DNA of 64,000 nucleotides from Alphaproteobacteria bacterium. Lineage in GTDB: Bacteria > Pseudomonadota > Alphaproteobacteria > UBA8366. The stretch spans positions 62,001 through 126,000 of the forward strand of contig JAJFJD010000023.1 in the NCBI GenBank assembly GCA_021774335.1, in the 5' to 3' direction. The position numbers and the translations under genes are program-made. The notes under the pieces were generated by a model. It searched no databases and was not told the origin of the DNA. It saw only the letters and a program-made list of their open reading frames with translations. Each line of letters begins with the position of its first letter. Position 1 is the stretch's first letter. Positions 28,485-38,790 of the stretch are shown piece after piece.

Positions 28485-29432
28485 ATGGCGATGCCATCAT
28501 TCACGATGCGCCAGCTCCTGGAAGCAGGCGTTCATTTCGGACATACCACCCGCCGTTGGAACCCGAAGATGCGTCCGTTCATCTTCGGCGAGCGGAATAA
28601 CGTTCACATCATCGACCTTGAGCAGACGGTGCCGTTGCTGCACCGGGCGCTGGAAGCGGTCCGCGACGTGGCGGCCGGCGGCGGACGCGTGTTGTTCGTC
28701 GGCACCAAGCGCCAGGCGGCCGACGTGTTGGCCGAATCCGCGGCGCGCTGCGGCCAGTACTACGTGAACCATCGCTGGCTCGGCGGAATGCTGACGAACT
28801 GGAAGACGATTTCGAACTCGATCAAGCGGCTGAAGGTCTTGGAAGATCAGCTCTCGCAGGAAGAGGCCGTCGGCCTGACCAAGAAGGAACTGCTGGGACT
28901 GCAGCGCGAGCGCGACAAGCTGGACCGGTCGCTCGGCGGCATCAAGGAAATGGCGGGCTTGCCGGACATCCTGTTCGTCATCGACACCAATAAGGAAGCG
29001 ATCGCGATCCACGAGGCGACCAAGCTGAATATTCCGGTTATCGCCGTGGTTGACAGCAATTGCGACCCCGAAGGTGTCACCCATCCGGTGCCGGGCAACG
29101 ACGATGCGATGCGGGCGATCAATCTGTATTGCGACCTGATCTCGGGCGCGGTGATCGACGGGTTGCAGAAGGAATTCATCGGTACGGAAGCCGAAGCGCC
29201 GAATGACGTCGCAGGCGTGGCGCCGCAAGTGGCTGCGGCCGCAGCCGCACCGGCGAAGGCTGCAGCCCCGGCTGCAGCGGAAACGCCTGCCGCAGAAGCA
29301 CCGGCGGCGGAAGCCCCCGCAGCAGCAGCGCCGGCAGAGGAAAAGCCGGCGGCTGACGCCCAACCGAAAGCCGAGACGCCCGCCGAGCCGAAAGCGGAAG
29401 AGCCGGCCGCAGAAGACAAGAAGTCCGCCTGA
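28485..29432 (+). CDS. rpsB: 30S ribosomal protein S2 with alanine/proline/glutamate-rich tail
   Basis: Ribosomal protein S2 of the small subunit. The core (about residues 1-235) is standard: [35 protein letters not shown], and [25 protein letters not shown]. At 315 residues it is well above the usual 240-260. Residues about 245-315 form a low-complexity tail of Ala, Pro, Glu and Lys with PAAEAP repeats, probably disordered. Similar tails occur in other alphaproteobacterial S2 proteins. A strong promoter and leader precede it, and tsf follows after 35 bp. Confidence 0.98.
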   Translation: MAMPSFTMRQLLEAGVHFGHTTRRWNPKMRPFIFGERNNVHIIDLEQTVPLLHRALEAVRDVAAGGGRVLFVGTKRQAADVLAESAARCGQYYVNHRWLGGMLTNWKTISNSIKRLKVLEDQLSQEEAVGLTKKELLGLQRERDKLDRSLGGIKEMAGLPDILFVIDTNKEAIAIHEATKLNIPVIAVVDSNCDPEGVTHPVPGNDDAMRAINLYCDLISGAVIDGLQKEFIGTEAEAPNDVAGVAPQVAAAAAAPAKAAAPAAAETPAAEAPAAEAPAAAAPAEEKPAADAQPKAETPAEPKAEEPAAEDKKSA

Positions 29433-29467
29433 CGACGGCGGATATCGATCAAGGAAGAGGATTGATC

Positions 29468-30394
29468 ATGACTCAAATTACCGCTGCGCTCGTCAAAGAG
29501 CTGCGCGACAAGACCGGCGCCGGAATGATGGATTGCAAGAAGGCGCTCGCCGAAGTCGACGGCAACATGGACGATGCGGTCGATTGGCTACGTAAGAACG
29601 GCTTGGCGGCAGCCGCCAAGAAATCCGGCCGCGTGGCGTCGGAAGGATTGGTTGCGGTTTCGGCCGCCAACGGCAGCGGCGCCGTTGTCGAGGTGAACGC
29701 GGAAACCGATTTCGTCTCGAGGAACGAGTCCTTCCAGGACTTCGTCGAACAGGTGGCGTCGATCGCCGTTGAGACCAAGGGCGACGAGGCCGCGATCAAG
29801 ACGGCGGACTATCCCGGCACCGGCCGGAATGTCGAAGAAGAGCTCACGCACAACATTGCGACCATCGGCGAGAACATGGCGTTGCGCCGTGCCGGCTACC
29901 TTGCGGTCAGCCCGGGCATCGTCGCGTCGTACATGCACGGCGCCCTGAAACCGGGCATGGGCAAGATCGGCGTGCTGATCGCACTCGAATCGGACGCGGA
30001 TTCAGCCGTGCTGGAACCGCTTGGCAAGCAGTTGGCGATGCACATTGCAGCCGCCCGTCCGGAGTGGTTGTCGACCGACGGCGTATCCCAGGAAGCCGTG
30101 GAACGGGAACGGAAAGTTCTCACCGAGCAGGCCTCCTCGTCGGGCAAGCCGCCGGAGATCGTCGAGAAGATGGTTGAAGGCCGGCTGCGCAAATATTATC
30201 AGGAGGTCGTTCTCCTGGAGCAGACCTTCGTGATCGACAACGAGACGAAGATCGAGAAGGTGGTCGAGAATGCGTCCAAAGAGGCCGGGTCGCCGATCAA
30301 GGTCACCGGCTTCCTTCGCTACGAACTGGGCGAAGGCATCGACAAAGGTGAGGCCGATTTCGCTGCGGAAGTGGCCTCGCTGACCGGTGATTAG
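29468..30394 (+). CDS. tsf: Translation elongation factor Ts
   Basis: Guanine-nucleotide exchange factor for EF-Tu, 308 residues. The N-terminal UBA-like domain [24 protein letters not shown] and the EF-Tu contact motif [14 protein letters not shown] are clear. This ATG has AGGAAGAGG 8 bp upstream. An in-frame TTG two codons earlier is less likely. Standard partner of rpsB in the same operon. Confidence 0.98.
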   Translation: MTQITAALVKELRDKTGAGMMDCKKALAEVDGNMDDAVDWLRKNGLAAAAKKSGRVASEGLVAVSAANGSGAVVEVNAETDFVSRNESFQDFVEQVASIAVETKGDEAAIKTADYPGTGRNVEEELTHNIATIGENMALRRAGYLAVSPGIVASYMHGALKPGMGKIGVLIALESDADSAVLEPLGKQLAMHIAAARPEWLSTDGVSQEAVERERKVLTEQASSSGKPPEIVEKMVEGRLRKYYQEVVLLEQTFVIDNETKIEKVVENASKEAGSPIKVTGFLRYELGEGIDKGEADFAAEVASLTGD

Positions 30395-30456
30395 AAGGAC
30401 GATGAATCTGACTAGGTTGCCGGGTGTCTGAATAGTAACAAGAGAAAGTCTGCGCG

Positions 30457-31215
30457 ATGGCTTCGGGCACGAAATTAGCAAAATCAAACGAAGCAACCGC
30501 GCCGTCCTATACCCGCGTCCTTTTAAAACTCTCCGGCGAAGCCCTGATGGGGGATCGGGAATACGGGCTCGATCCTGAAATGTGTGCCCGCGTGGCCAGT
30601 GAGGTGAAAGTCGTCGCCGATCTCGGTGCCGAAATTTGCCTCGTTATTGGCGGCGGCAACATCTTCCGCGGTGTTTCCGGCGCCGCCAATGGCATGGAAC
30701 GCGCGACCGCTGACTATATGGGCATGCTGGCGACGGTCATGAATGCGCTGGCGATGCAGAGCGCGCTGGAAAGCGTCGGTGCGCAGACGCGGGTCCTCTC
30801 CGCCATTCCGATGCAGTCGATCTGCGAGCCTTATATCCGGCGCCGTGCCGTCCGGCATATGGAAAAGGGCCGGATCGTGATCTTCGCCGCCGGGACCGGC
30901 AACCCGTTTTTCACGACCGATACCGCCGCCGCGTTGCGGGCGTCGGAGATGGGCTGCGACGCCTTGTTGAAGGCGACCAAGGTCGACGGCGTCTACAGCG
31001 CGGATCCCATGAAGGACCCGGATGCGGAGCGCTACGAGACGCTTTCCTACCTCGAAGTGCTGTCGCGCGATCTCAAAGTGATGGACGCATCCGCCATTTC
31101 GTTGGCGCGCGAGAACGACATCCCAATCATCGTGTTCTCAATTCGCGATTCAGGGGCCTTCGCAAATGTGATAAAAGGCGAGGGTACCTACACAATTATT
31201 GGCAAGGGAGCGTAA
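30457..31215 (+). CDS. pyrH: UMP kinase (PyrH)
   Basis: Phosphorylates UMP to UDP, 252 residues, amino-acid-kinase fold. Motifs: [13 protein letters not shown] (phosphate-binding lysine), [23 protein letters not shown] and [19 protein letters not shown]. The N-terminus has about 20 polar residues before the conserved core; an internal start is possible but no better ribosome site is seen. It sits between tsf and frr (3 bp), as usual. Confidence 0.97.
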   Translation: MASGTKLAKSNEATAPSYTRVLLKLSGEALMGDREYGLDPEMCARVASEVKVVADLGAEICLVIGGGNIFRGVSGAANGMERATADYMGMLATVMNALAMQSALESVGAQTRVLSAIPMQSICEPYIRRRAVRHMEKGRIVIFAAGTGNPFFTTDTAAALRASEMGCDALLKATKVDGVYSADPMKDPDAERYETLSYLEVLSRDLKVMDASAISLARENDIPIIVFSIRDSGAFANVIKGEGTYTIIGKGA

Positions 31216-31218
31216 GTC

Positions 31219-31776
31219 ATGGCTGATTTCGATATGGCTGACTTACAGCGCCGCATGGACGGGGCGATACAGGCGCTGGGACGGGAATTCGGTGGCCTGA
31301 GGACGGGCCGCGCGTCGACGAGTTTATTGGAGCCGATTACGGTCGACGCATACGGTAGTCAGATGCCGATGAATCAGGTTGGCAACGTGGCGGCGCCGGA
31401 GCCGCGCCTGTTGACGGTGCAGGTCTGGGATCAAAGCATGGTCAAATCGGTTGAGAAGGCGATCCGCGACTCCGATCTCGGGCTCAATCCGCAGACCGAG
31501 GGAAACCTCGTGCGTGTGCCGATCCCCGATCTCAGTGAGGAACGGCGCGTCGAATTGAAGAAGGTCGCCGCAAAATATGCGGAGCAGGCCCGCGTGGCGG
31601 TACGCAATGTGCGCCGCGACGGGATGGACCAGCTTAAGAAGATGGAAAAAGACGGCGACATCTCCAAAGATCAGCATCGTGACGTTGCCGCGGAGATTCA
31701 GGAAGCCACCGACGGCCACATCAAAGAGATCGATGGCTCGTTGGACGGCAAGGAAAAGGAGATCATGCAGGTCTAG
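31219..31776 (+). CDS. frr: Ribosome recycling factor
   Basis: Splits post-termination ribosomes together with EF-G, 185 residues, the normal family length. The region [22 protein letters not shown] and the C-terminal helix [19 protein letters not shown] are diagnostic. Only 3 bp separate it from pyrH and from uppS, so one transcript is likely. Confidence 0.98.
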   Translation: MADFDMADLQRRMDGAIQALGREFGGLRTGRASTSLLEPITVDAYGSQMPMNQVGNVAAPEPRLLTVQVWDQSMVKSVEKAIRDSDLGLNPQTEGNLVRVPIPDLSEERRVELKKVAAKYAEQARVAVRNVRRDGMDQLKKMEKDGDISKDQHRDVAAEIQEATDGHIKEIDGSLDGKEKEIMQV

Positions 31777-31779
31777 TCG

Positions 31780-32520
31780 ATGGATCCGCTTCTCTCCACC
31801 TCAGACTCCGCAGCCCCGCCCGTCCATGTAGCGATTATCATGGATGGTAACGGCCGCTGGGCAAAACAGCGCAACCTGCCGCGAACGGCCGGGCATAAAC
31901 AGGGTGCGGAATCGGTCCGGCGGACGGTTCGCGCCGCGGCCAGTGCGGGAATCTCCTATCTGACATTGTTCGGATTTTCCTCGGAAAATTGGAGCCGGCC
32001 GCGCACGGAAATACAGGATTTGATGGGATTGTTGCGGCTCTACCTCCGGGCCGAGACCGCCGAACTGCACAAGAACAATGTGCGGATCAAGATCATCGGC
32101 GACCGCCGGAAACTGCCGGACGATATCGTCAAGTTGATCGAACATTCCGAAGGCACGACGGCCAACAATACCGGGCTCACCGCTATTCTCGCGCTCAGCT
32201 ATGGCGGCCGGCAGGATATCACCCATGCGGTCCAGTCGTTGGCGCAGGAAGTCGCCGCCGGACGGTTGGCGGCTGAGGACATCGACGAAAAGTCGATCGA
32301 TCGGGCCTTGGCGACTGCGGGCATCCCGGATCCGGACCTACTGATACGGACCAGCGGGGAGCAGCGCATCAGTAATTTCCTGATCTGGCAGCTTGCCTAC
32401 ACCGAGTTTGTCTTTTTGGATACCTTGTGGCCCGATTTCGACGAGCGGAGCCTTGCTGAAGCAGTCGAGGAGTTTCAGCGTCGCGATCGACGGTACGGCG
32501 CGACCGTTGGCACCTCCTAA
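31780..32520 (+). CDS. uppS: Isoprenyl transferase (undecaprenyl diphosphate synthase)
   Basis: Makes undecaprenyl diphosphate, the lipid carrier for peptidoglycan and O-antigen, by cis-condensation of isopentenyl units. 246 residues with IIMDGNGRWAKQR (catalytic Asp22), TLFGFSSENWSRP, and the C-terminal PDLLIRTSGEQRISNFLIWQLAYTE. The downstream cdsA start lies inside its last codons. Confidence 0.97.
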   Translation: MDPLLSTSDSAAPPVHVAIIMDGNGRWAKQRNLPRTAGHKQGAESVRRTVRAAASAGISYLTLFGFSSENWSRPRTEIQDLMGLLRLYLRAETAELHKNNVRIKIIGDRRKLPDDIVKLIEHSEGTTANNTGLTAILALSYGGRQDITHAVQSLAQEVAAGRLAAEDIDEKSIDRALATAGIPDPDLLIRTSGEQRISNFLIWQLAYTEFVFLDTLWPDFDERSLAEAVEEFQRRDRRYGATVGTS

Positions 32521-33322
32521 ATCCAGCAGCCTGCAGCGCCGCGTCGTTTCGGCGTTGGTCATCATGCCAATTTGCGTCGCCGCCGTCTGGTACGGCGGTT
32601 GGGCGTTTGCCGCTTTGCTGGTCGTGATCGGCGCAGCGATGTGCTGGGAGTGGGCCGGGATTTGCGGCGCGCATGACAACGCCATTCAAGGAACAATGAT
32701 CATCGCTGCCGTCGCAGCGCCGATCGGGCTTCAGATTTACGGGTTCCCGGCTGTTGCCGGGGCAGTCGCGGCAGGGTCCGTGGTGGTGTTGATCTTGACG
32801 CTGGCGAAGCGCGCGCCGAACCGATGGATCCTTCTTGTCGGACTGCCTTACGTAGTGTTCGGCATCGTATCGACCGGATGGCTGCGCGGCGATGATCAAA
32901 CAGGCCTTTGGACCGTGCTGTGGCTCGTCGCCATTGTCGTTGCGACGGATATTGGCGCTTACTTTACGGGCCGGGCAATCGGTGGTCCGAAGCTGGCACC
33001 GTCCATCAGCCCCAACAAGACATGGAGCGGCCTTTTGGGCGGAATGGCTTGCGCGGGCGCGGCCGGCTGGGTTATGGGAAACGCAGTTGCGGATGGTGCT
33101 ACTCTTCTACTAGTAGGAGTGAGCGTGCTGTTGGCAGTTGTGGCGCAATTTGGTGACTTGATTGAGTCTAAGCTGAAGCGACACTTTGACGTGAAAGACG
33201 CCAGTCAATTGATACCGGGACATGGCGGCTTCCTCGACCGTTTCGACGGCTACTTAACTGTAATGCCGGCGGCAGCGCTTATCACGGTGTCGGTGGGGGA
33301 GAGTCCGATAATATGGCAGTAA
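32507..33322 (+). CDS. cdsA: Phosphatidate cytidylyltransferase (CdsA)
   Basis: Makes CDP-diacylglycerol for phospholipid synthesis; polytopic membrane protein of about 271 residues. The C-terminal signature is clear: APSISPNKTWSGLLGG and KDASQLIPGHGGFLDRFDG. The start is uncertain. The frame is open for over 100 bases into uppS; I chose the TTG at 32507 because it yields a family-like N-terminus (LQRRVVSALVIMPICVAAVW). No strong ribosome site is visible, so coupling to uppS translation is likely. Confidence 0.93.
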   Translation: MAPPKSSSLQRRVVSALVIMPICVAAVWYGGWAFAALLVVIGAAMCWEWAGICGAHDNAIQGTMIIAAVAAPIGLQIYGFPAVAGAVAAGSVVVLILTLAKRAPNRWILLVGLPYVVFGIVSTGWLRGDDQTGLWTVLWLVAIVVATDIGAYFTGRAIGGPKLAPSISPNKTWSGLLGGMACAGAAGWVMGNAVADGATLLLVGVSVLLAVVAQFGDLIESKLKRHFDVKDASQLIPGHGGFLDRFDGYLTVMPAAALITVSVGESPIIWQ

Positions 33323-34512
33323 TCAGCGGGCAGATCGCCGCAAAAGCCGATACCGGCATGCGCAGCGTTACGATCCTAGGGTCGACGGGCTCGGTCGGAT
33401 GCCAAACGATCGATTTGATCGCGCGGGAGCCGGAACGCTACGCGGTCGAGGCGTTGACCGCGAATACGAATGTCGAGGCGCTCGCGGAACAGGCACGGGC
33501 ACTGAAACCGCGCTTCGTCGCGATTGCGGATGAAAGTAAATACGCTGACCTGAAAAGCGCGTTGTCCGGTGAGCCGGTTGAGATCGCGGCCGGAAATGCG
33601 GCGGTTATCGCCGCGGCGGAACGGCCGGCTGACTGGGTAATGGCCGCGATCGTTGGATTTGCCGGGCTCAAGCCTACGTTGGCCGCGGTGCGCCGCGGGG
33701 CGGTTGTCGCCTTTGCCAATAAGGAATGCCTCGTCTGCGCCGGCGAACTGATGATGCGCGAGATCGAGGTTCGCGGTGCGACGCTGTTGCCGGTCGATTC
33801 CGAACACAATGCGATTTTCCAGGTCTTCGATTTCGAGCGGCGCGGCGGGATCGAGAAGCTCGTTCTGACGGCGTCCGGCGGTCCATTCCGCGAATGGGAC
33901 GTCGCACGGATGGGACAGGCCAGCCCGGCGGAGGCGGTTGCCCACCCCAACTGGGACATGGGTGCGAAGATCTCGGTCGATTCAGCCACCATGATGAATA
34001 AGGGACTGGAAGTCATCGAGGCGCATCATCTTTTCGGCATGCCTGAGGACAAAATCGAGGTCCTGGTGCATCCACAGTCGGTGATCCACAGCATGGTGAC
34101 CTATATGGATGGGTCGGTGCTGGCGCAGCTCGGAACACCGGACATGCGGACGCCGATTGCCTACACCCTGGCTTGGCCGGGCCGGATGACGACTCCGTCG
34201 GAGCGGTTGGACCTCGCGACTGTATCGACCCTGACATTCGAACCGCCTGATTCTGAACGATTCCCGGCGCTGCGCTTGGCCCGCGAGGCCTTGAAGATCG
34301 GTGGAAAAGCGCCAACTATATTGAACGCCGCGAACGAGGTGGCTGTCGCGAGCTTTCTTTCTGGTGGGATCGGATTCCTCGACATTGCTGCGGTTGTTGA
34401 AGAAACCCTGGAACGGACGCCGAATGGGGCTCTCCAGTCGTTGGAAGACGTCCACGGTACCGACGAGATTGCGCGACGGACGGCAACCGACATTGTCGCC
34501 GCGCGGGCATAG
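33313..34512 (+). CDS. dxr: 1-deoxy-D-xylulose 5-phosphate reductoisomerase
   Basis: Second step of the non-mevalonate isoprenoid pathway, NADPH dependent, 399 residues. The nucleotide-binding GSTGSVGCQTIDLI, AFANKECLVCAGELMM, the metal and substrate loop PVDSEHNAIFQ, and VDSATMMNKGLEVIEAHHLF are standard. The first ATG has GGGGGAGAG about 10 bp upstream and overlaps cdsA by 10 bp. An ATG at 33358 would remove 15 non-conserved residues. Confidence 0.97.
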   Translation: MAVISGQIAAKADTGMRSVTILGSTGSVGCQTIDLIAREPERYAVEALTANTNVEALAEQARALKPRFVAIADESKYADLKSALSGEPVEIAAGNAAVIAAAERPADWVMAAIVGFAGLKPTLAAVRRGAVVAFANKECLVCAGELMMREIEVRGATLLPVDSEHNAIFQVFDFERRGGIEKLVLTASGGPFREWDVARMGQASPAEAVAHPNWDMGAKISVDSATMMNKGLEVIEAHHLFGMPEDKIEVLVHPQSVIHSMVTYMDGSVLAQLGTPDMRTPIAYTLAWPGRMTTPSERLDLATVSTLTFEPPDSERFPALRLAREALKIGGKAPTILNAANEVAVASFLSGGIGFLDIAAVVEETLERTPNGALQSLEDVHGTDEIARRTATDIVAARA

Positions 34513-34547
34513 CCGGCTTTCGGGCCGCCAACCAACACAGTAGGGCC

Positions 34548-35669
34548 ATGGATTTTTTTCTGATCTACATACCTGCCTTTCTCGTCCTCTTGACGGTATT
34601 GGTCTTCGTTCACGAGTTTGGCCATTACTGGGTGGCGCGGCGCTGCGGCGTTCGCGTCGAGGTCTTCTCGATCGGCTTTGGGCCGGAAATATTCGGCTGG
34701 ACCGATAAGGCGGAAACGCGTTGGAAGATCAGCGCGATTCCGCTTGGCGGTTACGTCAAGATGTTCGGCGAGGGCGAATACAGCGGCGGCGGCGACAGCG
34801 AACACGCGATGTCCGCCGCGGATGAGGCGGTCTCATTCCCGCATAAAACGTTGGCGCAACGCTCGGCGATTGTTTTCGCGGGGCCGGCGGCGAACTACAT
34901 TTTCGCGATCATTGTTCTCGCGACCCTGTTCATGTCGCTTGGCCAACCGCACACGCCCGCGACCGTCGGCAAGGTGATCGAGAACAGCGCGGCGGCCGAA
35001 GCGGGAATTCAGCCCGGCGATGAATTCATCCGGATCAACGGGTCGGATGTCGAGCGTTTTCGCGATGTTCAACGGATTGTGCAACTACGGCCGGGTGAGC
35101 CGCTTGACGTCGTTGTTCTGCGCGACGGCAAAGAAGTGCAGATGACCGCGACGCCCAAGGCGAGCGAGGCCAAGGACGCATCCGGCAACGTTCATAAGAT
35201 CGGTTTGCTCGGCGTTCAACGATCCGGCATGGAATTGAAGAAGCGGGGTCCGCTCGAAGCGGTTTGGGAAGCGGCGAAGGAATCGGCGGACCTGACCGTT
35301 GATACGTTGACAGCCGTCGGTCAGATCATCAGCGGCAAGCGCGACCTTAAGGAGTTGGGCGGTCCGGTCCGGATTGGCCAGTTGTCCGGCGATACGGCAC
35401 GCCACGGATTCATACCCTTCATTTCGCTCATGGCGCTTTTGTCGATCAACCTCGGGCTGATCAATCTCTTCCCCATCCCGATGCTCGATGGCGGCCACTT
35501 GTTGTTTTACGCCATCGAAGCGATCCGCGGACGCCCGCTCGGCGAGAAGGCAAAAGATATCGGATTTCGGATTGGACTGGTCTTGGTCCTGGGCCTTATG
35601 CTATTCGTCACCATAAATGACCTGGTTAATCTTCCAGTATTCGAGTTCGTTAAGAATTTAATGACCTGA
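34548..35669 (+). CDS. rseP: RIP metalloprotease RseP (site-2 protease)
   Basis: Intramembrane zinc protease of regulated intramembrane proteolysis, for example of anti-sigma factors. 373 residues with the active site VHEFGHYW (H22, E23, H26) in the first helix, one PDZ domain (about 125-195; VIENSAAAEAGIQPGDEFIRING), and the C-terminal LFPIPMLDGGHLLFYAIE motif bearing the third zinc ligand. It lies just before bamA, the usual envelope-stress neighbourhood. Confidence 0.97.
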   Translation: MDFFLIYIPAFLVLLTVLVFVHEFGHYWVARRCGVRVEVFSIGFGPEIFGWTDKAETRWKISAIPLGGYVKMFGEGEYSGGGDSEHAMSAADEAVSFPHKTLAQRSAIVFAGPAANYIFAIIVLATLFMSLGQPHTPATVGKVIENSAAAEAGIQPGDEFIRINGSDVERFRDVQRIVQLRPGEPLDVVVLRDGKEVQMTATPKASEAKDASGNVHKIGLLGVQRSGMELKKRGPLEAVWEAAKESADLTVDTLTAVGQIISGKRDLKELGGPVRIGQLSGDTARHGFIPFISLMALLSINLGLINLFPIPMLDGGHLLFYAIEAIRGRPLGEKAKDIGFRIGLVLVLGLMLFVTINDLVNLPVFEFVKNLMT

Positions 35670-35710
35670 ACTAATGACCTGACCAGGTTAATACAGGGAG
35701 CGTTACTTAG

Positions 35711-38086
35711 TTGGTGAGCGGGCTCAGGATCGCCGTTATTTGCGGCGTGTTTTTATGCGTTGCGGTCGCGCGCGGGCCTGCGTTCGGGCAGGGCAGCGGC
35801 GTTCCGACGATCGTTCCGCCGGCGCCGGTCACCGGCGCGCCGGGACGCTCCGAGCCGACCCCGCGGACGACAGTGCCGCGCATTTCCCCTTCCGGCGGAA
35901 CGGTTTCAGAAGTCGCGGTCGAAGGTACCCAGCGTATCGACCCGAATACTGTCCGCACCTACATGACGTTGAAGGAAGGCGAACCGTTCGATACCGGAAA
36001 GGTCAACGGATCGCTTAAGGCTTTGTATGCGACCGGATTGTTCGCCGACGTAACGATCAGCCGCGAAGGGGATCGCCTTGTCGTTCGCGTCGTCGAGAAC
36101 CCGATCATCAACCGCATCGCGTTCGAAGGGAATGACGAACTCGACGATGAGCAACTGTCGCCGGAGGTACAGCTTCGTCCGCGCGTCGTGTTTACGCGAA
36201 CGAAAGTCCAGCAGGACGTCAAGCGGATCATCGATCTCTACCGTCGCAGCGGCTACTTCGCGGCGGTCGTCGAACCTAAGGTAATCCAGCTCGCCCAGAA
36301 CCGCGTCAATCTGGTTTTCGAGATCAAAGAAGGTCCGGAATCCGGAATTCGGAAGATTTCGTTCGTGGGCAATCGTGTTTTCTCGGACAGCGATCTTCGC
36401 GAGATCATACTGACCAAGGAAAGTATCTGGTGGCGGATTCTCACTTCAGCGGACAAGTACGACCCGGATCGGCTGACCTTCGACCGCGAACTGTTGCGCC
36501 GGTATTACCTCGAAAACGGATATGCGGATTTTCGGGTCGTATCGGCGGTTGCCGAACTCGCCCCGGACCGCAGTGATTTCTTCGTTACCTTCACGGTGGA
36601 GGAAGGTAAGCGATATAAATTCGGCAAGATCGACGTGACGTCCAAGATCAAGGAGATCAAGCCGGAGATCTTGCGTCCTCTGATCAAATTCAAGGCTGGC
36701 GATTGGTATAGTTCCCAACAGGTCGACGACACAGTGCTGGAAATTACCAACGTGGCCGGTAATTTCGGCTATGCCTTTGTTGAGGTCAGGCCAAGGGTAC
36801 GGCGCGACCGGGACAATCTCACCATTGGCGTGACCTTCGAGGTGCTGGAGGGTCCGCGCGTCTTCGTTGAACGGATCGATATTCGCGGCAATACGCGGAC
36901 GCTTGACCGAGTAATTCGCCGGGAATTCCGGCTCGTCGAGGGTGACGCTTTTAATTCGGCCAAGATGCGCCGTTCGCAGCAGCGGATCAGAAATCTCGGT
37001 TATTTTTCCAAGGTTGACGTCACCAAAGTCCGCGGCGCTAGTCCCGACCGAACGCTCATTCAGGTGGACGTTGAGGAGCAACCGACCGGCGAGCTTAGTC
37101 TAGGTGCAGGCTTTTCGACGCAGGATGGTGTCGTCGGCGAGGTCGGTATCCGTGAACGGAATCTCCTTGGGCGCGGTCAGGACCTGAAACTAAGTTTTCG
37201 ACTGTCGCAGCGGACACAACAATTCGACCTTGGATTTACGGAACCGTACTTCCTGGACCGTAACCTATCGGCAGGTTTCGACCTCTTTAACATCCGGTCG
37301 AGCCGGGATAGCGAAAGTTCCTTCCGCGAAGACAAGGTCGGCGGCCGGACGCGGTTTTCATACGAGATCAACGAGAACTGGTCGCAAGGCCTGCGCTATG
37401 CACTCGAATATATCGATATCAATGACGTCGACGATGACGCATCGCAGATCGTGAAGGATCAGGCCGAGCCGGTCTTTAAGTCATCGGTTGGACAGACCGT
37501 CACCTATGACACAAGAGACAGCCGATTGTCCCCAACCAAAGGATTTGTTGCGCGGGTCTCAACAGATATCGCCGGTTTAGGGGGCGATGTTCGTAGTGTG
37601 TTGGGGACGGTGAAATCGCAGTATTACATCCCGATCAGCAAGAAATGGATTGGCATTCTGAGCGCCGATGTGGGGCATCTCGAAGGGCTGGGACAGTCCA
37701 CCCGTATCACCGATCGGGTCTTCTTAGGCAACGATCGTATGCGCGGTTTTGAGGTGGGTGGTTTGGGGCCGAGGGACCGCGTCACCGATGATGCTCTGGG
37801 CGCCGACACGTATGCGATCGGCTCGGCTGAGATTACATTTCCAGTCGGGCTGCCGGAGGAATTCGGCGTTCGAGGCGCGCTCTTCACCGATGTCGGTACT
37901 GCGTTCGGCGCCGACGGATCGAATTCGTTGATCGAGGATAGCAAGCAAGTCCGAATATCCAGTGGATTCGGCATTGCATGGAAATCGCCTCTAGGTCCTG
38001 TGCGGTTGGACCTCGCGTATCCGTTTCTCAAGGCTGATTTCGACAAGACACAACTCCTGAGTTTCAGCTTCGGCGCACGGTTCTAA
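35711..38086 (+). CDS. bamA: Outer membrane protein assembly factor BamA
   Basis: Core of the BAM complex that inserts beta-barrel proteins, 791 residues. A signal peptide is followed by a Pro/Thr-rich stretch, five POTRA domains (about 55-430; EVAVEGTQRIDPNTVRTYM is the first) and a C-terminal 16-strand barrel ending in Phe (SFGARF), the outer-membrane signature. The lid-loop motif is replaced by RMRGFEVGGLGPRD, the normal VRGF-like form. Start: TTG or the adjacent GTG at 35714, with GGGAG about 10 bp upstream. Confidence 0.97.
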   Translation: MVSGLRIAVICGVFLCVAVARGPAFGQGSGVPTIVPPAPVTGAPGRSEPTPRTTVPRISPSGGTVSEVAVEGTQRIDPNTVRTYMTLKEGEPFDTGKVNGSLKALYATGLFADVTISREGDRLVVRVVENPIINRIAFEGNDELDDEQLSPEVQLRPRVVFTRTKVQQDVKRIIDLYRRSGYFAAVVEPKVIQLAQNRVNLVFEIKEGPESGIRKISFVGNRVFSDSDLREIILTKESIWWRILTSADKYDPDRLTFDRELLRRYYLENGYADFRVVSAVAELAPDRSDFFVTFTVEEGKRYKFGKIDVTSKIKEIKPEILRPLIKFKAGDWYSSQQVDDTVLEITNVAGNFGYAFVEVRPRVRRDRDNLTIGVTFEVLEGPRVFVERIDIRGNTRTLDRVIRREFRLVEGDAFNSAKMRRSQQRIRNLGYFSKVDVTKVRGASPDRTLIQVDVEEQPTGELSLGAGFSTQDGVVGEVGIRERNLLGRGQDLKLSFRLSQRTQQFDLGFTEPYFLDRNLSAGFDLFNIRSSRDSESSFREDKVGGRTRFSYEINENWSQGLRYALEYIDINDVDDDASQIVKDQAEPVFKSSVGQTVTYDTRDSRLSPTKGFVARVSTDIAGLGGDVRSVLGTVKSQYYIPISKKWIGILSADVGHLEGLGQSTRITDRVFLGNDRMRGFEVGGLGPRDRVTDDALGADTYAIGSAEITFPVGLPEEFGVRGALFTDVGTAFGADGSNSLIEDSKQVRISSGFGIAWKSPLGPVRLDLAYPFLKADFDKTQLLSFSFGARF

Positions 38087-38090
38087 AGAA

Positions 38091-38705
38091 ATGAATGCCG
38101 GTCGGCGATACACGGCCTTATTCGCAGCGATAGCCGTGCTTTGGGCAATGGCGGCGGTGAACGACGTGTCGGCACAGCAGGCCGCTGACGACAAGAAACC
38201 CGACGCTGTGTTACCGCAGGCTGTTGTAGGCGTGATCGACTTCCAGCGGGTCGTGAAAGAATCGTCTGCCGGCCGGAGTGTCCGCGATCAGATGGACACG
38301 CGACGCAGCAAGTTGCAGAAGGAAATAAGATCGATACGCCAGGAGCTTGAGACCACCCGGTCGGGGCTGTCGAAGCGGGAGCCGGGCTTGTCCGAATCGG
38401 AATTCAGCGCCAAGCGTCAGGCAATGCGGAAGCGCGTCGGCGAGCTTCAGGGGATCGTGCAAAGCCGCAAACGCGAGATGGATGCCATGTTCAACTACGG
38501 CATGGGGCAAATCGATATTGCGTTGATTGCGATACTGAAGGAGTTGGCCGAGGAACGCGGTATCAACCTGATTCTGAATGCCGGTCGCGGGCGGGGCCTT
38601 GTGCTGTTCGCCGAGAAGCGGATCGTCATTACGGATGAGGCCCTGCGTCGGTTGAATGCTAGACTTCCAACGGTTGAGTTGACCGCCGCGGAGAGCCGGA
38701 AATAG
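38091..38705 (+). CDS. skp: OmpH/Skp-family periplasmic chaperone
   Basis: Holds unfolded outer-membrane proteins between Sec and BAM. 204 residues with an N-terminal signal segment (ALFAAIAVLWAMAAVNDVSAQQA, cleavage near residue 26), the family opening VGVIDFQRVVKESSAGRSV, a long charged coiled-coil region (about 65-140), and the returning strand INLILNAGRGRGLVLF. It follows bamA after 4 bp. In most alphaproteobacteria lpxD comes next, but here an 85-bp spacer leads to fabZ. Confidence 0.93.
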   Translation: MNAGRRYTALFAAIAVLWAMAAVNDVSAQQAADDKKPDAVLPQAVVGVIDFQRVVKESSAGRSVRDQMDTRRSKLQKEIRSIRQELETTRSGLSKREPGLSESEFSAKRQAMRKRVGELQGIVQSRKREMDAMFNYGMGQIDIALIAILKELAEERGINLILNAGRGRGLVLFAEKRIVITDEALRRLNARLPTVELTAAESRK

Positions 38706-38790
38706 ATTGGCATCCTTGCTGCATAGCTTGATTGCTGGGCAGGAACGGCGGATATAAGGGCGCAATAAGGGTCTAGTCGGGAGGTAAGGG

